The position numbers and the translations under genes are program-made. A stretch of 64,000 bases of DNA from Nibribacter roseus (GTDB lineage Bacteria > Bacteroidota > Bacteroidia > Cytophagales > Hymenobacteraceae), in the NCBI RefSeq assembly GCF_042662225.1, contig NZ_JBHSYQ010000003.1, positions 248,001-312,000 on the forward strand, read 5' to 3'. The notes under the pieces are model-generated. The model was not told where the DNA came from. It did not search any database and saw nothing but the letters and a program-made list of their open reading frames with translations. Positions 8,159 to 18,200 of this stretch are shown piece by piece. Every line of letters begins with the position of its first letter. The stretch's first letter is position 1.

Positions 8159-8166
8159 TATCTTTG
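8159..8166 (+). promoter_or_regulatory. Putative minus-7 box TATCTTTG upstream of trmH-like gene
   Basis: A perfect TAnnTTTG minus-7 element of the Bacteroidota type, 38 bases before the ATG at 8204. No TTTG/TTG at the canonical minus-33 distance is seen, so this rests on the minus-7 box alone. Confidence 0.45.
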
Positions 8167-8203
8167 CATCATTCACACATTCACTCCATCTCTCCTTCAC
8201 TCA

Positions 8204-8689
8204 ATGACAAAAGGCGGCTACTTCGGGATAGGTATTTTTGAGCCGAAGAACGAAACCAACATGGGCACATTGTGGCGGTCGGCGTCTATTCTGGGGGCTA
8301 GCTTTATCTTTACCATTGGCAAGCGGTACAAGAAACAATCTACCGACACCCAAAAAAGCTGGCAGCAGATTCCGCTGTTCCATTACGCTGATTTCGAGGA
8401 CTTTTACCGGCATCTGCCCTACAGCTGCCAAGTCGTGGGTATTGAGATGGATGCCCGCTCCGTTCCGGTAGAGCAGTTTAGGCACCCGGAGCGTTGTGTG
8501 TATTTGCTGGGCGCCGAAGACCACGGCCTCACCAACGCGGTGCGGGCCAAATGCCACCACCTGGTGCAGTTGCCTGGTGATACATCTTTGAATGTGGCCT
8601 CTGCGGGCTCCATTATGCTGTATGACCGTTATCTGAAGCAGCAATTGCCGCTATCGGCCGCACCAACTCCTGATTTGCCAACGGCGTAA
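8204..8689 (+). CDS. TrmH/SpoU-family RNA methyltransferase
   Basis: A 161-residue SPOUT methyltransferase. Motif 1 is in YFGIGIFEPKNETNMGTLWR (N-x-G-x-x-x-R), motif 2 is YLLGAEDHGL and motif 3 is LNVASAGSIMLYDR, forming the knotted AdoMet site. It is predicted to 2'-O-methylate a tRNA or rRNA nucleotide; the exact site cannot be told from the sequence. It is shorter than TrmH proteins with extra N-terminal RNA-binding domains, so it is a minimal catalytic form. A trmH-type gene within the MoxR-BatA cluster is a recurring arrangement in Cytophagales as far as I know, but the functional link is unclear. Confidence 0.9.
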   Translation: MTKGGYFGIGIFEPKNETNMGTLWRSASILGASFIFTIGKRYKKQSTDTQKSWQQIPLFHYADFEDFYRHLPYSCQVVGIEMDARSVPVEQFRHPERCVYLLGAEDHGLTNAVRAKCHHLVQLPGDTSLNVASAGSIMLYDRYLKQQLPLSAAPTPDLPTA

Positions 8690-8791
8690 CAGCGACACCT
8701 GTAGGAAATTCCGAGCGCTACCCGTAACTTGAAGCTTTGGGCGCCGCTTGGCCAGCGTCTTGTGTCTTACCTCCTTGTCTTTCTAAACGCA

Positions 8792-10351
8792 TTGTTTCAG
8801 TTTCTGCATCCGGTTTTGTTATGGGCGTTGGCCGGAGTGGCAGTGCCTGTTGCTATCCATCTATGGAACAAGAGGCCACCGAAGGTGGTGGAGGTGGGAA
8901 GCATTAAATGGCTGCAGCCTTCCAAAAGCCAGCGTCTTAGCAGATTGCAGCTCACCAACCTTTGGTTGCTGCTGTTGCGTTCCCTTTTGGTGGCCCTGTT
9001 GGCGCTGATATTGGCAGAACCCCAGTGGAAAAGGCAAGTTTCGGTACTACCTGAGCGGAATGTGTATCTACACCCGGCTCTTTTACTTCCTGCTTATGCC
9101 GCACAAATTGTTTCGCATGTAGATTCACTGGTCACCAGAGGTTGGCAAGTGCATCTACTTCAGCCTGGCTTTCCGGAGTTATCTTTTACAGCTGAAGAAT
9201 CTCTTTCAAAATACCAAACTGATTCTGTAAAGGCAGACAGCGTAAATGCTTGGGCTATGCTGCGGGTCTTGAGCCGAAGTTTACCTCCACACGCCCATGC
9301 CACTGTTTTCTCCACAGATTTGTTGCGTCATCATCAAGGTGAGTACCCAGTCATGCATGACAATTTCAACTGGGTACCTGTGAGTTCTCCGCAGACAGCG
9401 GTGTGGCTGCAAGAGGCTTTTTACACTACTTCTGGCCAATTACTTGTAAAGTTTGGCAGGAGCGAAGCCAACAGAGTTGAGTTCATAGAACATAGGTTCA
9501 CGAAAACGAAGGCTAACGAGGCGCTATCAGCTTCAGGCTTTCCTACTGTGCGGTTCATTTCTCATTCCTCCGCAGATTCACTCGCTCTGGTAGAGAGCAC
9601 TAAAAATAAAATAGAAATTCAGAAGCTCCCTCTACAGGTCATCATAAGGCACGACAAGGCAAGGCAGCAAGACGTAAAATATATAAGAGCAGCCCTGCAG
9701 ACTGCGCTTGAGCATAAAGGCATCTCTCACACATTAACAGTCTCTTCCTCCTCCGCACCTTTACCCAACGCCGCCCCTGACTGGATTTTTTGGCTCACTG
9801 ATGAACCACTGGCTCCGTTTTTGGCCCGTTTTCCGGAAAAGAGGCTAAAAACGTTGCAAGACGCCCGTACTAGCACGAAAGCACATCAATTGAACAGTTG
9901 GCTGCAAATACCTGGCATTGTCCAGCAGGTGCCGCTTCACAAAAGAACTAGCTCCGGAGAAAAAGAAGCTACTGCTAAAGTGCTCTGGCAAGACGGTTAC
10001 GGAAACCCGATGCTCACCCAAACCCTAACGCAAAATCATACGCAATACCAGTTCTTCAGCCGCTTTCACCCCAGTTGGAATGACTTGCCCGACAGTGGTC
10101 ATTTTCCTGAACTGCTTTACCAACTGCTCTTTCCCGCCAATGAAGCTTGGTTGACTAAATTTGACACCCGCACGCTTCCCCCTCAACTACAACAACCCCA
10201 GCTGTTTCCTGCCTCTTTTTCTAAAAACAGCCCAAAAACAGTAGAGGAAGTGATCGATTTGAAACTTTGGTTAGTGGCGTTGGCGGCGTTGCTTTTAGCG
10301 TTAGAGAGATGGTTGGCGGGGCAGAGTTTTAAACAAGCTAGACAGCCATGA
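8792..10351 (+). CDS. BatA-domain membrane protein
   Basis: The N-terminus LFQFLHPVLLWALAGVAVPV followed by AIHLWNKRPP is the BatA/aerotolerance regulator N-terminal domain (two membrane helices with a P-x-x-IHL turn). I place the start at TTG 8792 because it gives the family's usual M-F-x-F-L-x-P beginning; an in-frame TTG at 8729 would add 21 residues. A second hydrophobic segment (LWLLLLRSLLVALLALILA) follows, then a large periplasmic domain with a weak vWA-like fold, and a C-terminal helix (LKLWLVALAALLLALERWL). Two family A palindromes (9818-9852, 10204-10239) lie inside the coding region, in the same frame. It works with MoxR/DUF58 at the membrane. Confidence 0.82.
   Translation: MFQFLHPVLLWALAGVAVPVAIHLWNKRPPKVVEVGSIKWLQPSKSQRLSRLQLTNLWLLLLRSLLVALLALILAEPQWKRQVSVLPERNVYLHPALLLPAYAAQIVSHVDSLVTRGWQVHLLQPGFPELSFTAEESLSKYQTDSVKADSVNAWAMLRVLSRSLPPHAHATVFSTDLLRHHQGEYPVMHDNFNWVPVSSPQTAVWLQEAFYTTSGQLLVKFGRSEANRVEFIEHRFTKTKANEALSASGFPTVRFISHSSADSLALVESTKNKIEIQKLPLQVIIRHDKARQQDVKYIRAALQTALEHKGISHTLTVSSSSAPLPNAAPDWIFWLTDEPLAPFLARFPEKRLKTLQDARTSTKAHQLNSWLQIPGIVQQVPLHKRTSSGEKEATAKVLWQDGYGNPMLTQTLTQNHTQYQFFSRFHPSWNDLPDSGHFPELLYQLLFPANEAWLTKFDTRTLPPQLQQPQLFPASFSKNSPKTVEEVIDLKLWLVALAALLLALERWLAGQSFKQARQP
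9818..9852. repeat. Family A palindromic repeat, copy 3 (inside CDS)
   Basis: GTTTTTGGCCCGTTTT / GGAAAAGAGGCTAAAAAC inside the BatA-like gene, read as FLARFPEKRLKT without breaking the frame. Confidence 0.7.
10204..10239. repeat. Family A palindromic repeat, copy 4 (inside CDS)
   Basis: GTTTCCTGCCTCTTTTTC then TAAAAACAGCCCAAAAAC, read in the same frame as copy 3 as FPASFSKNSPKT. The left arm is more diverged than the right. Confidence 0.6.
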
Positions 10352-10962
10352 AAAAACGCATTTTATTTCTGCTAACGCTCCTTGGTTTTGGCATACTAAC
10401 AGAGGCACAGGCGTGTATGTGTTCGTTTAAACCTTGGTCTCCTGCATTAGTAGAGGAATACTTCTACTTTCATGATTTGATTATTATTGGTGAGCCAATA
10501 TTTAATAAGGCTACAAAGAATTCAGGAGAAAATTATTCTCTTAAAGTCTTAGAAGTTATTAAAGGTCAAGTAAAGAATGATACTATCTATGGCAAACTAA
10601 GAACAAGTTGCTCCGGTTTTCCACATTCTAAAGGGTCATGGATAATTTACTCCCCTTCAAAGCATGAAAACAATGATACAATTGATTTTTCTGAATGTGG
10701 CTTATCCAGAAACATAACTACCTTCATTAATTTTCCTCCGCGGATCAATATCAAACTAGACAGTGTCACCTTGGCAACCAAAAAACAGGAGTGGCAGGAA
10801 GAGTATCGAATTATAAAACAATTAGTCCACGATGAAGAGGAGAGGATCGCTTCTGCTAAATCAGTAAGTCTATTAACCTGTTCAGCGGCGGGTTTGGTTC
10901 TGCTTATAAGTATTCTTTTGCTGATTAATAATCATTTTAAGAAACTAAAACGCACATTGTAA
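10348..10962 (+). CDS. NTR/TIMP-like secreted or membrane-anchored protein
   Basis: A 204-residue protein that starts at an ATG overlapping the previous stop (ATGA). A signal peptide (MKKRILFLLTLLGFGILTEA) is followed by QACMCSF, where mature NTR/TIMP-type domains start with Cys-x-Cys. The body fits that fold: DLIIIGEPIFN, YSLKVLEVIKGQVKNDTIYG, RTSCSGF, SKGSWIIYSPS and a later SECGLSRN, giving the Cys pairs. A C-terminal transmembrane helix (TCSAAGLVLLISILLLIN) would anchor it. The function is unknown; bacterial TIMP-like domains have no proven protease target. It is AT-richer than its neighbours and stands between BatA-like and DUF4175 genes, so it may be a late arrival. Confidence 0.65.
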   Translation: MKKRILFLLTLLGFGILTEAQACMCSFKPWSPALVEEYFYFHDLIIIGEPIFNKATKNSGENYSLKVLEVIKGQVKNDTIYGKLRTSCSGFPHSKGSWIIYSPSKHENNDTIDFSECGLSRNITTFINFPPRINIKLDSVTLATKKQEWQEEYRIIKQLVHDEEERIASAKSVSLLTCSAAGLVLLISILLLINNHFKKLKRTL

Positions 10963-10975
10963 AGCGCCATTTACC

Positions 10976-13201
10976 TTGCTTAATCCCACCACACATAACG
11001 CCCCCACAGCCTCGCCACTCGCACAGGCACGCACGCTGTACCTCCGTCGGAAGGCATGGCTATACGTGCTGCAGGCATTAGGGCTTTTGCTTCCATTGGC
11101 GGTATTCGCCTTCCGAGGCTGGGGTGGCGCTGTGGGTCAGGTATTGGCTTTCACCATTTGCGTATTGCTGGCAGGTTTGCAACTGTGGCGGTGGCAGCAA
11201 CTTCAGAAAAGAACCACACAAACCGCCGTAGCCCGTCACCTAAACCGTAAATACCCAAGCTTAGAAGAAAGTGCGGAGCTGTTGCTGCAGCCTGAAGAAG
11301 AATTGTCCCTGCTGGCAAAGCTCCAGAAACAGCGAACTGAAGAACAACTTGGTCAAATATCTATACCAGAAGCCGCCGCAGTTTCTTTCTTGAGTGGCTG
11401 GACTGTCTTTGCCGCTGGTGTTGGTTTAGCGGCAATTCTTTGGACTCTGCCTGACTTCGGATTGGCAGAGTCCAACTCTGCCTCAACTATTTCAACCGTT
11501 TCTTCTGATGTAAATAAACCTGTAGCTGCTCCCAAGGCAGTCTTGCCTGCCATAGAACAAATGCACCTGCGCATTTCGCCGCCGCAGTACACTCGTAAAG
11601 CCCGCTATGCTGTAACTACTCCTTCGTTTAAAGTGGAGGCTGGGGCTAAGGTTTCCTGGACCATCCAAACTAGTCAACCTGTTACCTCTCCTCAATTAGA
11701 ATTGGCGGGTCAGAAGGCGGTTCAACTACAACCTGTACAGGGGCAGGTTAACACCTACACCGCCTCCATTACAGCTACCCAATCTGCCTTGTATCAAATC
11801 AAACTAAACGGACAAGCTTCGGAGTTTTATTCTATAGAAGTAATACCAGATGAGGCACCGGCCATTAGCGTGCAAACACCTAAACAGTACACCGAAGTAT
11901 TGTTCGGGGAGCCGCAGCGGGTACGGGTGCAGGCGGTTTTGCAAGATGACTACGGATTGAAAGCGGCAGATTTAGTAGCTACCGTGGCCAAGGGCGAAGG
12001 CGAAGCCGTGAAGTTTCGGGAACAGCGCATTCCGCTCAAGCTCTCCTTTACTGGTCAGCCGAAGCAGCTCCAGCTCAACCAGACGCTAGATCTACAAGCT
12101 TTGGGCATGACCTACGGAGATGAGCTGTACTTCTACCTACAGGCCTGGGACAATCACCGCGGCTACACCCGCACCGAAGCCTATTTTGTGCAGCTGGAAG
12201 ACACTACCGTGGTGGAATTGATGGATGATTTATCGTTGGGCGTGAACCCTAACCCAGAATATTTCCGGAGCCAGCGCCAAATTATCATTGACACTGAAAA
12301 ACTGATAAAAGAACAGCCAAAACAATCGAAAGCCGATTTAATGGAGCGCTCCAACAATATCGGTGTAGACCAGAAGTTGCTCAGGCTGCGATACGGCAAG
12401 TTTCTGGGCGAAGAGTTTGAATCAAACTTAGGCACGGCAGGCTTACCCGAGGAACTAACCGGACATCACGCTGATGATGGCCACGATCATTCGCAGGACC
12501 AGCTGCCCAGCCAGAGTGAATATGAGGCCAGAATGAATGCCCTGCTGGACCCGTACCTGCACAAGCACGATCAGGAAGAGGCAGCCACTTTCTTTGAACC
12601 CGCCATAAAAGCGCAGCTAAAAGGAGCGCTGGCGCAGATGTGGGAAGCAGAGCTTCGTCTCAGAACCGGTAAACCTAAAGAGGCACTGCCGTTTGAACTA
12701 AAGGCCCTGCGCCTCCTGAAGGAAGTGCAGCAGAAATCGAGGGTGTACGTGAAGAAAACCGGCTTTGAGCCGCCGCCCCTCAAAATACCTGAAAAACGCC
12801 TCACCGGCGATTTAAGCAAAGTGCATGCTCCTGCACTTCGGCGGGAAGAGATGCCTATTACCAGTTATCCGGCAGTTCGGCAGGCAATGCAGCGGGTAGC
12901 GCAGTTAAGGCAGGGGCAAAGAACAACTCAAGCTGATGCCGCTTTGCTGGAGCAGGCCGGACAGACGCTGGGCAAAGCAGCTGTTGAGCAGCCAGTGGTG
13001 TATCTTCGGGCGTTGCAAGACCTAAAGCAAGTGGTGGAGGCCATTCGTAGAAATAAAAAACATCTTTGCGCCGACTGCCTTACACGCATAGAAGCGGCCT
13101 TTCACCGTTTTTTGCCTGTTTCTGAAAAAACAGCCCGAAAACAGCCAGCATCGGGCACTGAGAATACTTTAGCCAAAGACTATTTTAACCGCATCAACTG
13201 A
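10976..13201 (+). CDS. DUF4175-family membrane protein of the MoxR/Bat cluster
   Basis: A 741-residue protein resembling DUF4175 proteins. There are two hydrophobic N-terminal segments (KAWLYVLQALGLLLPLAVFA; VGQVLAFTICVLLAGLQLW), a third at ~150-170 (FLSGWTVFAAGVGLAAILWT), then a periplasmic part with an Ig-like DUF4175 domain (ISPPQYTRKA; ISVQTPKQYTEVLFGEPQRV; DDYGLKAADLVATV) and a long helical C-terminal region (RLRTGKPKEALPFELKALRL). A His-rich patch GHHADDGHDHSQ is near residue 500. The start is TTG at 10976. A family A palindrome lies in the last 40 codons. It probably forms a membrane complex with the BatA-like and MoxR/DUF58 proteins. Confidence 0.75.
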   Translation: MLNPTTHNAPTASPLAQARTLYLRRKAWLYVLQALGLLLPLAVFAFRGWGGAVGQVLAFTICVLLAGLQLWRWQQLQKRTTQTAVARHLNRKYPSLEESAELLLQPEEELSLLAKLQKQRTEEQLGQISIPEAAAVSFLSGWTVFAAGVGLAAILWTLPDFGLAESNSASTISTVSSDVNKPVAAPKAVLPAIEQMHLRISPPQYTRKARYAVTTPSFKVEAGAKVSWTIQTSQPVTSPQLELAGQKAVQLQPVQGQVNTYTASITATQSALYQIKLNGQASEFYSIEVIPDEAPAISVQTPKQYTEVLFGEPQRVRVQAVLQDDYGLKAADLVATVAKGEGEAVKFREQRIPLKLSFTGQPKQLQLNQTLDLQALGMTYGDELYFYLQAWDNHRGYTRTEAYFVQLEDTTVVELMDDLSLGVNPNPEYFRSQRQIIIDTEKLIKEQPKQSKADLMERSNNIGVDQKLLRLRYGKFLGEEFESNLGTAGLPEELTGHHADDGHDHSQDQLPSQSEYEARMNALLDPYLHKHDQEEAATFFEPAIKAQLKGALAQMWEAELRLRTGKPKEALPFELKALRLLKEVQQKSRVYVKKTGFEPPPLKIPEKRLTGDLSKVHAPALRREEMPITSYPAVRQAMQRVAQLRQGQRTTQADAALLEQAGQTLGKAAVEQPVVYLRALQDLKQVVEAIRRNKKHLCADCLTRIEAAFHRFLPVSEKTARKQPASGTENTLAKDYFNRIN
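13107..13142. repeat. Family A palindromic repeat, copy 5 (inside CDS)
   Basis: GTTTTTTGCCTGTTTC then GAAAAAACAGCCCGAAAAC inside the DUF4175-like gene, read as FLPVSEKTARKQ. The reading frame over the repeat differs from that used in copies 3 and 4, yet it stays open. Confidence 0.7.
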
Positions 13202-13203
13202 TT

Positions 13204-14988
13204 TTGAACCTCCCGCTGCCCCTTTTGCTCACTTTGGCGCTGCTATTAGACGCGTGGCTTACCTGGCTGACCGTTCGCCGAGACAACCGCCGCTGGCTAC
13301 TGGGGCGGTTGCTGACCTGTTGGGGAATAGTGGCTTGCCTGGTTTTTTTGGTGCATCCGCCAAAAGTAGATCGCACCTATAGCGCCTCAGAAGCTGTTCT
13401 GCTTACCCAAGGCTTCAGCCCAGATACTCTAAAAGCACTTTTGGCAGATCAGTCGCCGGCTCCTCAGGTTTTCTCTTTTGAAGCAGAGCATCCAAAAGCA
13501 ATCTCTATCAAAGATTTTTCTGCTTTTCAGCAGGAGCAACCTAGTGTAAAAATACTTCATGTATTGGGCTATGGCCTTGAGTTAGAGGAGTTGCAGGCAC
13601 TTAAGCAGATGAGAATGATTCCACATCTGTCGGCTTTGCCAGCCGGTGTTCTTTCTGCAGGTTGGCCGCAGGAAGTAGCTTTAGGTGAGGAACTACGGGT
13701 GCAAGGGCGCTTCCATAGCGCAGATAAACCCGTTCAACTGTATTTAAATGCTAACGGCGTCAACAGAGATTCAGTTGAATTCCAGCAGCGTGGGGAGCAT
13801 GAATTCACGCTTCAGTTCACGCCAAAGGCTGTAGGCCAGTATGTTTATCACCTGCAATGGAAAGAAGCAAACGATTCTATTTTCCAGGAGGAAGTTCCGG
13901 TTTCCGTGCTGCCTCCACGTCGGCTAAATGTATTGTTACTTTCTTCGGCACCATCCTTTGAAACACGCTTTCTAAAGAACGAGCTGGCGCGCCAAGGACA
14001 CGGGGTAGCCGTCCGGAACCAAGTCAGCAAAGGCATTTATCAGACCGAAAGCATTAATTTACCTTCACGTTCTCTTAACAGGCTTTCAGATCAACTGTTA
14101 CAGAAATTTGATCTAGTGCTGCTGGACGCCTCTACTTTACAAAGCTTATCGACTAATGAAACCAAGGCTCTGCAACATGCTGCTCGGGAACAGGGTTTAG
14201 GTATTTTAACTTCTTTTTCTGATAACAATCCCAAAACAATATCCTTCTTTGCCGAAGCTAGTTTTGACCGTTTTTCAAAGAAGGAGCTCAGAAACAGATC
14301 ATTGCAATGGAAGAACAGTACAGGAGGCACCGCAGAATTGACTGTTCCGGCTTTCACCATACAACCTAAAGAAGGACATAAGGTATTGGTGTGGGAGAAT
14401 CAACAGCAGAACCGGGTTGTGGCGGCGCAGTACCGAAAAGGATTAGGCATGGTGGGCATTAGCTTAGCGACGGAGACTTTTCCGTTGGCTTTGGCCGGTA
14501 AAGAACATGTATATCGTCAGTTCTGGAGTGATATTTTGAGTTCGCTTGCCAAACCAGCTGCAAAACTCCGATTTCTCACGGCAGGCTCACTGGCTCCTGT
14601 TCAAGTACATGAGCCTGCATATTTTTTTTCTTCTAAGCCTGTAGACTCTGTTTCTTTGGTTGGTCAAGCCACCACAAGCTCGCTACCTGCACCATATCCT
14701 TCTTCTTTACCCAAGCAACTCATTCAACAACACTGGCCAAATCCAGCTGGTTGGAACATTGCTTATTCTAGGGCTGATTCAATTGGTACCTTCTATACTT
14801 CTTCCCCTTCTAACTGGCCTCTCCTAAAGATACAGCAAAAGAAGGCTAGATTCTTAGCCTCAGCTACCAATAATGCTTCCCCTTTAGATGAAGAAGCTAT
14901 TGTAAAACAAGAGGCAATAAATTTATGGCCAGTTTACTTCCTGCTGCTCTTCTTTCTGGCTTTTCTTTGGCTGGAGGAAAAGCTTTAA
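13204..14988 (+). CDS. Membrane-anchored protein of the MoxR/Bat cluster, unknown function
   Basis: A 594-residue protein with two N-terminal membrane helices (LPLLLTLALLLDAWLTWLTV; GRLLTCWGIVACLVFLV) and a C-terminal one (LWPVYFLLLFFLAFLWLEEK), leaving about 500 residues in the periplasm. The middle has an Ig-like strand region (AVGQYVYHLQWKEAND) and a Rossmann-like part (LNVLLLSSAPSFETRFLKNE; FDLVLLDASTLQSLSTNE) like the glutamine-amidotransferase-fold domains found at the end of similar clusters. No catalytic triad was recognised. The start is TTG at 13204, with only 2 bases after the DUF4175 stop, so translation is probably coupled. It ends the operon. The function is unknown. Confidence 0.75.
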   Translation: MNLPLPLLLTLALLLDAWLTWLTVRRDNRRWLLGRLLTCWGIVACLVFLVHPPKVDRTYSASEAVLLTQGFSPDTLKALLADQSPAPQVFSFEAEHPKAISIKDFSAFQQEQPSVKILHVLGYGLELEELQALKQMRMIPHLSALPAGVLSAGWPQEVALGEELRVQGRFHSADKPVQLYLNANGVNRDSVEFQQRGEHEFTLQFTPKAVGQYVYHLQWKEANDSIFQEEVPVSVLPPRRLNVLLLSSAPSFETRFLKNELARQGHGVAVRNQVSKGIYQTESINLPSRSLNRLSDQLLQKFDLVLLDASTLQSLSTNETKALQHAAREQGLGILTSFSDNNPKTISFFAEASFDRFSKKELRNRSLQWKNSTGGTAELTVPAFTIQPKEGHKVLVWENQQQNRVVAAQYRKGLGMVGISLATETFPLALAGKEHVYRQFWSDILSSLAKPAAKLRFLTAGSLAPVQVHEPAYFFSSKPVDSVSLVGQATTSSLPAPYPSSLPKQLIQQHWPNPAGWNIAYSRADSIGTFYTSSPSNWPLLKIQQKKARFLASATNNASPLDEEAIVKQEAINLWPVYFLLLFFLAFLWLEEKL

Positions 14989-15286
14989 TAATTCTTTAAG
15001 TAGCGGCTATAGCTAGTAAACCTAGTCTTCTAAAAACTTTAGCAAGTGTATAACAAATAGCTAATACTATATTTATATCTTCTATTTGAATGAAATAATT
15101 TCAGGAATAAACACAAGCAAAACCACATGAGCTTCTAATTTTCATATTCAGCGTGTATTTTATTCTATTGGTCGAAAATTTAACCAGAACCTTCTAATTA
15201 TGAGTAAGTTTGAGGCAAAATTCGATCTTGCATTTCACCATTGCCACAACCACTAATTAAGAATTTTCTACTTCTACCCCTGCTTT

Positions 15287-18200
15287 ATGAGAAACCATTT
15301 ACTCTTCCTGTTTTTTTGCTGCTGCTTACTAACTGCTTTATCTAGCAGTGAAGCAAAAGCAAGCACAATTCTCGCCGCAGATACTGATACTCTTCGCACA
15401 CTTCCACTTAGCAGTTCAACATACTGTGTGGGTAGTTCTTTGACCGTTTCTTACTACTCTAGCCTCACCCTTGCTAGTGACAATGTTTTTACTATTCAGC
15501 TATCAAACAGTAGTGGTAGTTTTTCTAACCCCGTAGTTTTGGGAACTGTTGCAGGAACCACATCTGGTTCAGCTCAAGTAAGCATACCTACCTCACAATC
15601 TGCCGGCACACGGTATAGAATAAGAGTAGTTGCCTCAAGAGCCACTCCAAACATGGTAGTTGAAAACAATGGCACTGATTTCAGAATTGCTGTTCCTCCT
15701 GCGGCCCCAGTCATAACTTATAATGAAGGTCTCTGCGAAGGGGGCACTTTATCTTTAAGCGCGAACAATGTTACCGGTGCTACCTATACCTGGGCGGGAC
15801 CAAACAACTTCTCTGCTTCTGGTCGAGTGGTTAGCATTCCTAATGCCTTAGCCAATGCTGCCGGAACATATACCGTCACTATGGTTTTGAACGGCTGCTC
15901 AGTTATCGGCAGCAAAGAAATTTCTATCAAACCAGCCATGGCGAATGCAGGCCCTGACCTTGTTATTTGCCTTGGCCAGTCGGTTCAGTTACAGGCTACT
16001 GGTGGTGTGTCGTACACCTGGAGCCCTAGCAACACGTTAAGCAATGCGAATATTTCTAATCCTGTTGCCACTCCGTCTGCCACTACTACTTATACTGTGT
16101 CTGTTACAAATGAAAATGGCTGTGTCAGAACAGATCAGGTTGTGGTGACAGTAAGTCCCCTACCTGTTATCACGCTTACTCCTACAGCTGCTTCTATTTG
16201 CAAAGGTTCCTCTGTGCAGTTGCAGGCAAGTGGTGCTGTTTCTTACTCTTGGAGCCCTGCCACTGGTCTAGATGATCCTACAAGCGCCACGCCAATTGCT
16301 TCGCCTGACATCACGACCACCTATACCGTTACCGGAACCTCTGCCGCGGGGTGTATTAGCAGTAAGACGATAACTGTTACTGTAAGACCTTTACCTGTAG
16401 CCAACGCTGGCTTTGACCGTACCCTCTGCTCGGGTCAGGCTTTATCAATGGGAGGCACTAATACATCATCAGGCACTTATTTGTGGGAGCCGGCTACTGG
16501 TTTATCTAGTGCTACTGTCAGAAACCCTATTCTAAACATCCAGAATACATCGGATGAACCAATCACTACCGTTTACAAGCTAACTGTTACCTCTAACGGC
16601 TGTGTTTCAACCGATGAAGTAGCCATTACGGTGAACCCAGCAGTTCCAGCAAATGCCGGCCCAGATGCTGCTATTTGCGCAGGAGGAAGCACCCAATTAA
16701 ACGCCAGTGGGGGAGTGTTATATAAATGGGCACCTACTACTAACTTAAGTGACCCAAACATTGCCAACCCTGTTGCTTTTCCAACTGCTACTACCCGTTA
16801 TATTGTCACTGTTACTAACGCTGAAGGCTGCAGCCGGAATGATACTGTATTTGTTAATGTAAATCCGAATCCAGTAGTAAACATTACGCCTACTGCTCCG
16901 GCTATTTGCGTAGGAAGCTCAGTGCAACTGACTGCCTCTGGCGCCGCCACCTACCTGTGGAGCCCTGCTACTGGCTTAGATGATCCTACTAGCGCTACCC
17001 CAGTTGCTTCCCCAACCGAAACGACTACTTATACTGTAATTGGATATTCTGCAGCTGGTTGCCCCAGTGTGGCAAGAACAGTAACGGTAAGGGTAAATCC
17101 TTATCCGGTTGCGAATGCTGGCCCTGACAAAGTAGTTTGTGCCTATCAGCCTACTGTATTAGGAGCTCCTGCAGTGGCTGGCTATTCTTATCAGTGGTCA
17201 CCTGCCATTGGTTTAAACAATCCTAGAGCTGCAAACCCTACGCTCACTTATCCTGGAGATAATTTAACTCCTATGAAAGTGCAATACACCTTAACAGTGA
17301 CTGCCAATGGTTGCGTTTCTACTGATGTAGTAGAAATAACAGTGAATCCAACTGCCTATGCAGGACCGGCTGTTTCAATTTGCAAAGGCGAAAGTACCCA
17401 ACTGCAGGCCTCTGGTGGTATTTCTTATAGCTGGAGCCCCGCTACAGGTTTAAGTGATCCTAACATTGCTAATCCTATCGCCACGCCAACAGCCACCACT
17501 ACGTACACTGTAACCGTCACAGGTCAGGACAGGTTATGCAGTAGCACTGCCTCAGTGCGGGTAACGGTTAACCCTATTCCTACGGTTACGGCTACAGCAT
17601 CAACCGACTCACCTGTTTGCCCGGGCTCACCAGTAACGCTCACCGCCTCAGGCGCTGACACCTATTTGTGGTCGCCAGCTACGGGGCTAGACAATCCTAC
17701 AAGTGCTACTCCTGTCGCTACACCAAAAACTACTACCACCTACACCGTTACGGGCAGAACCAGAGCGGGCTGTACCAGCACGGCACAAGTGACCATTACT
17801 GTAAATCCAGCAGAGGCCACTATAACAGCAACCGGACCTACTGCACTTTGTACTGGTGATAAGATTACTTTAATAGCTTCAGAGGGAGCAGCCTATGAGT
17901 GGAGCACAGGATCTGTTAAGTCTTCAATTGTGGTGTCCTCTGCCGGAACTTATACTGTTAAGGTGACACAGGCCAATGGCTGCTCATCTGTTTCTGAGCC
18001 TATAGAGATAACGGTTTCCCCTTCTCCTACTACTACCCTGAATCCTTTTGCTACTGTTTGCAAAGATGCCAGTGCTTTTGCTCTTGAAGGCGGATCACCG
18101 GCGGGCGGTACGTACAGTGGCAAAGGCGTGTTTGAAGGGCAGTTTAATCCCGCAACAGCTGGTGTAGGTACTCATAACATTACCTTCACTTATATTAATG

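Larger units (their letters stand above)
7763..8203. other. Structured intergenic region with several short hairpins
   Basis: No gene seen. Between about 7810 and 7965 there are successive hairpin-forming stretches: CCCCGCC/GGTGGGG around 7814-7829, CGGAAG/CTTCCG at 7871-7885, CGTAGAG/CTCTACG at 7906-7912 and 7925-7931, and GCCAATC/GATTGGC at 7944-7950 and 7955-7961. Downstream lies family A copy 2 (8071-8106) and a minus-7 box at 8159. The hairpins could be a small RNA, a decayed insertion cassette, or a repeat cluster; I do not recognise a known RNA family. Confidence 0.5.
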
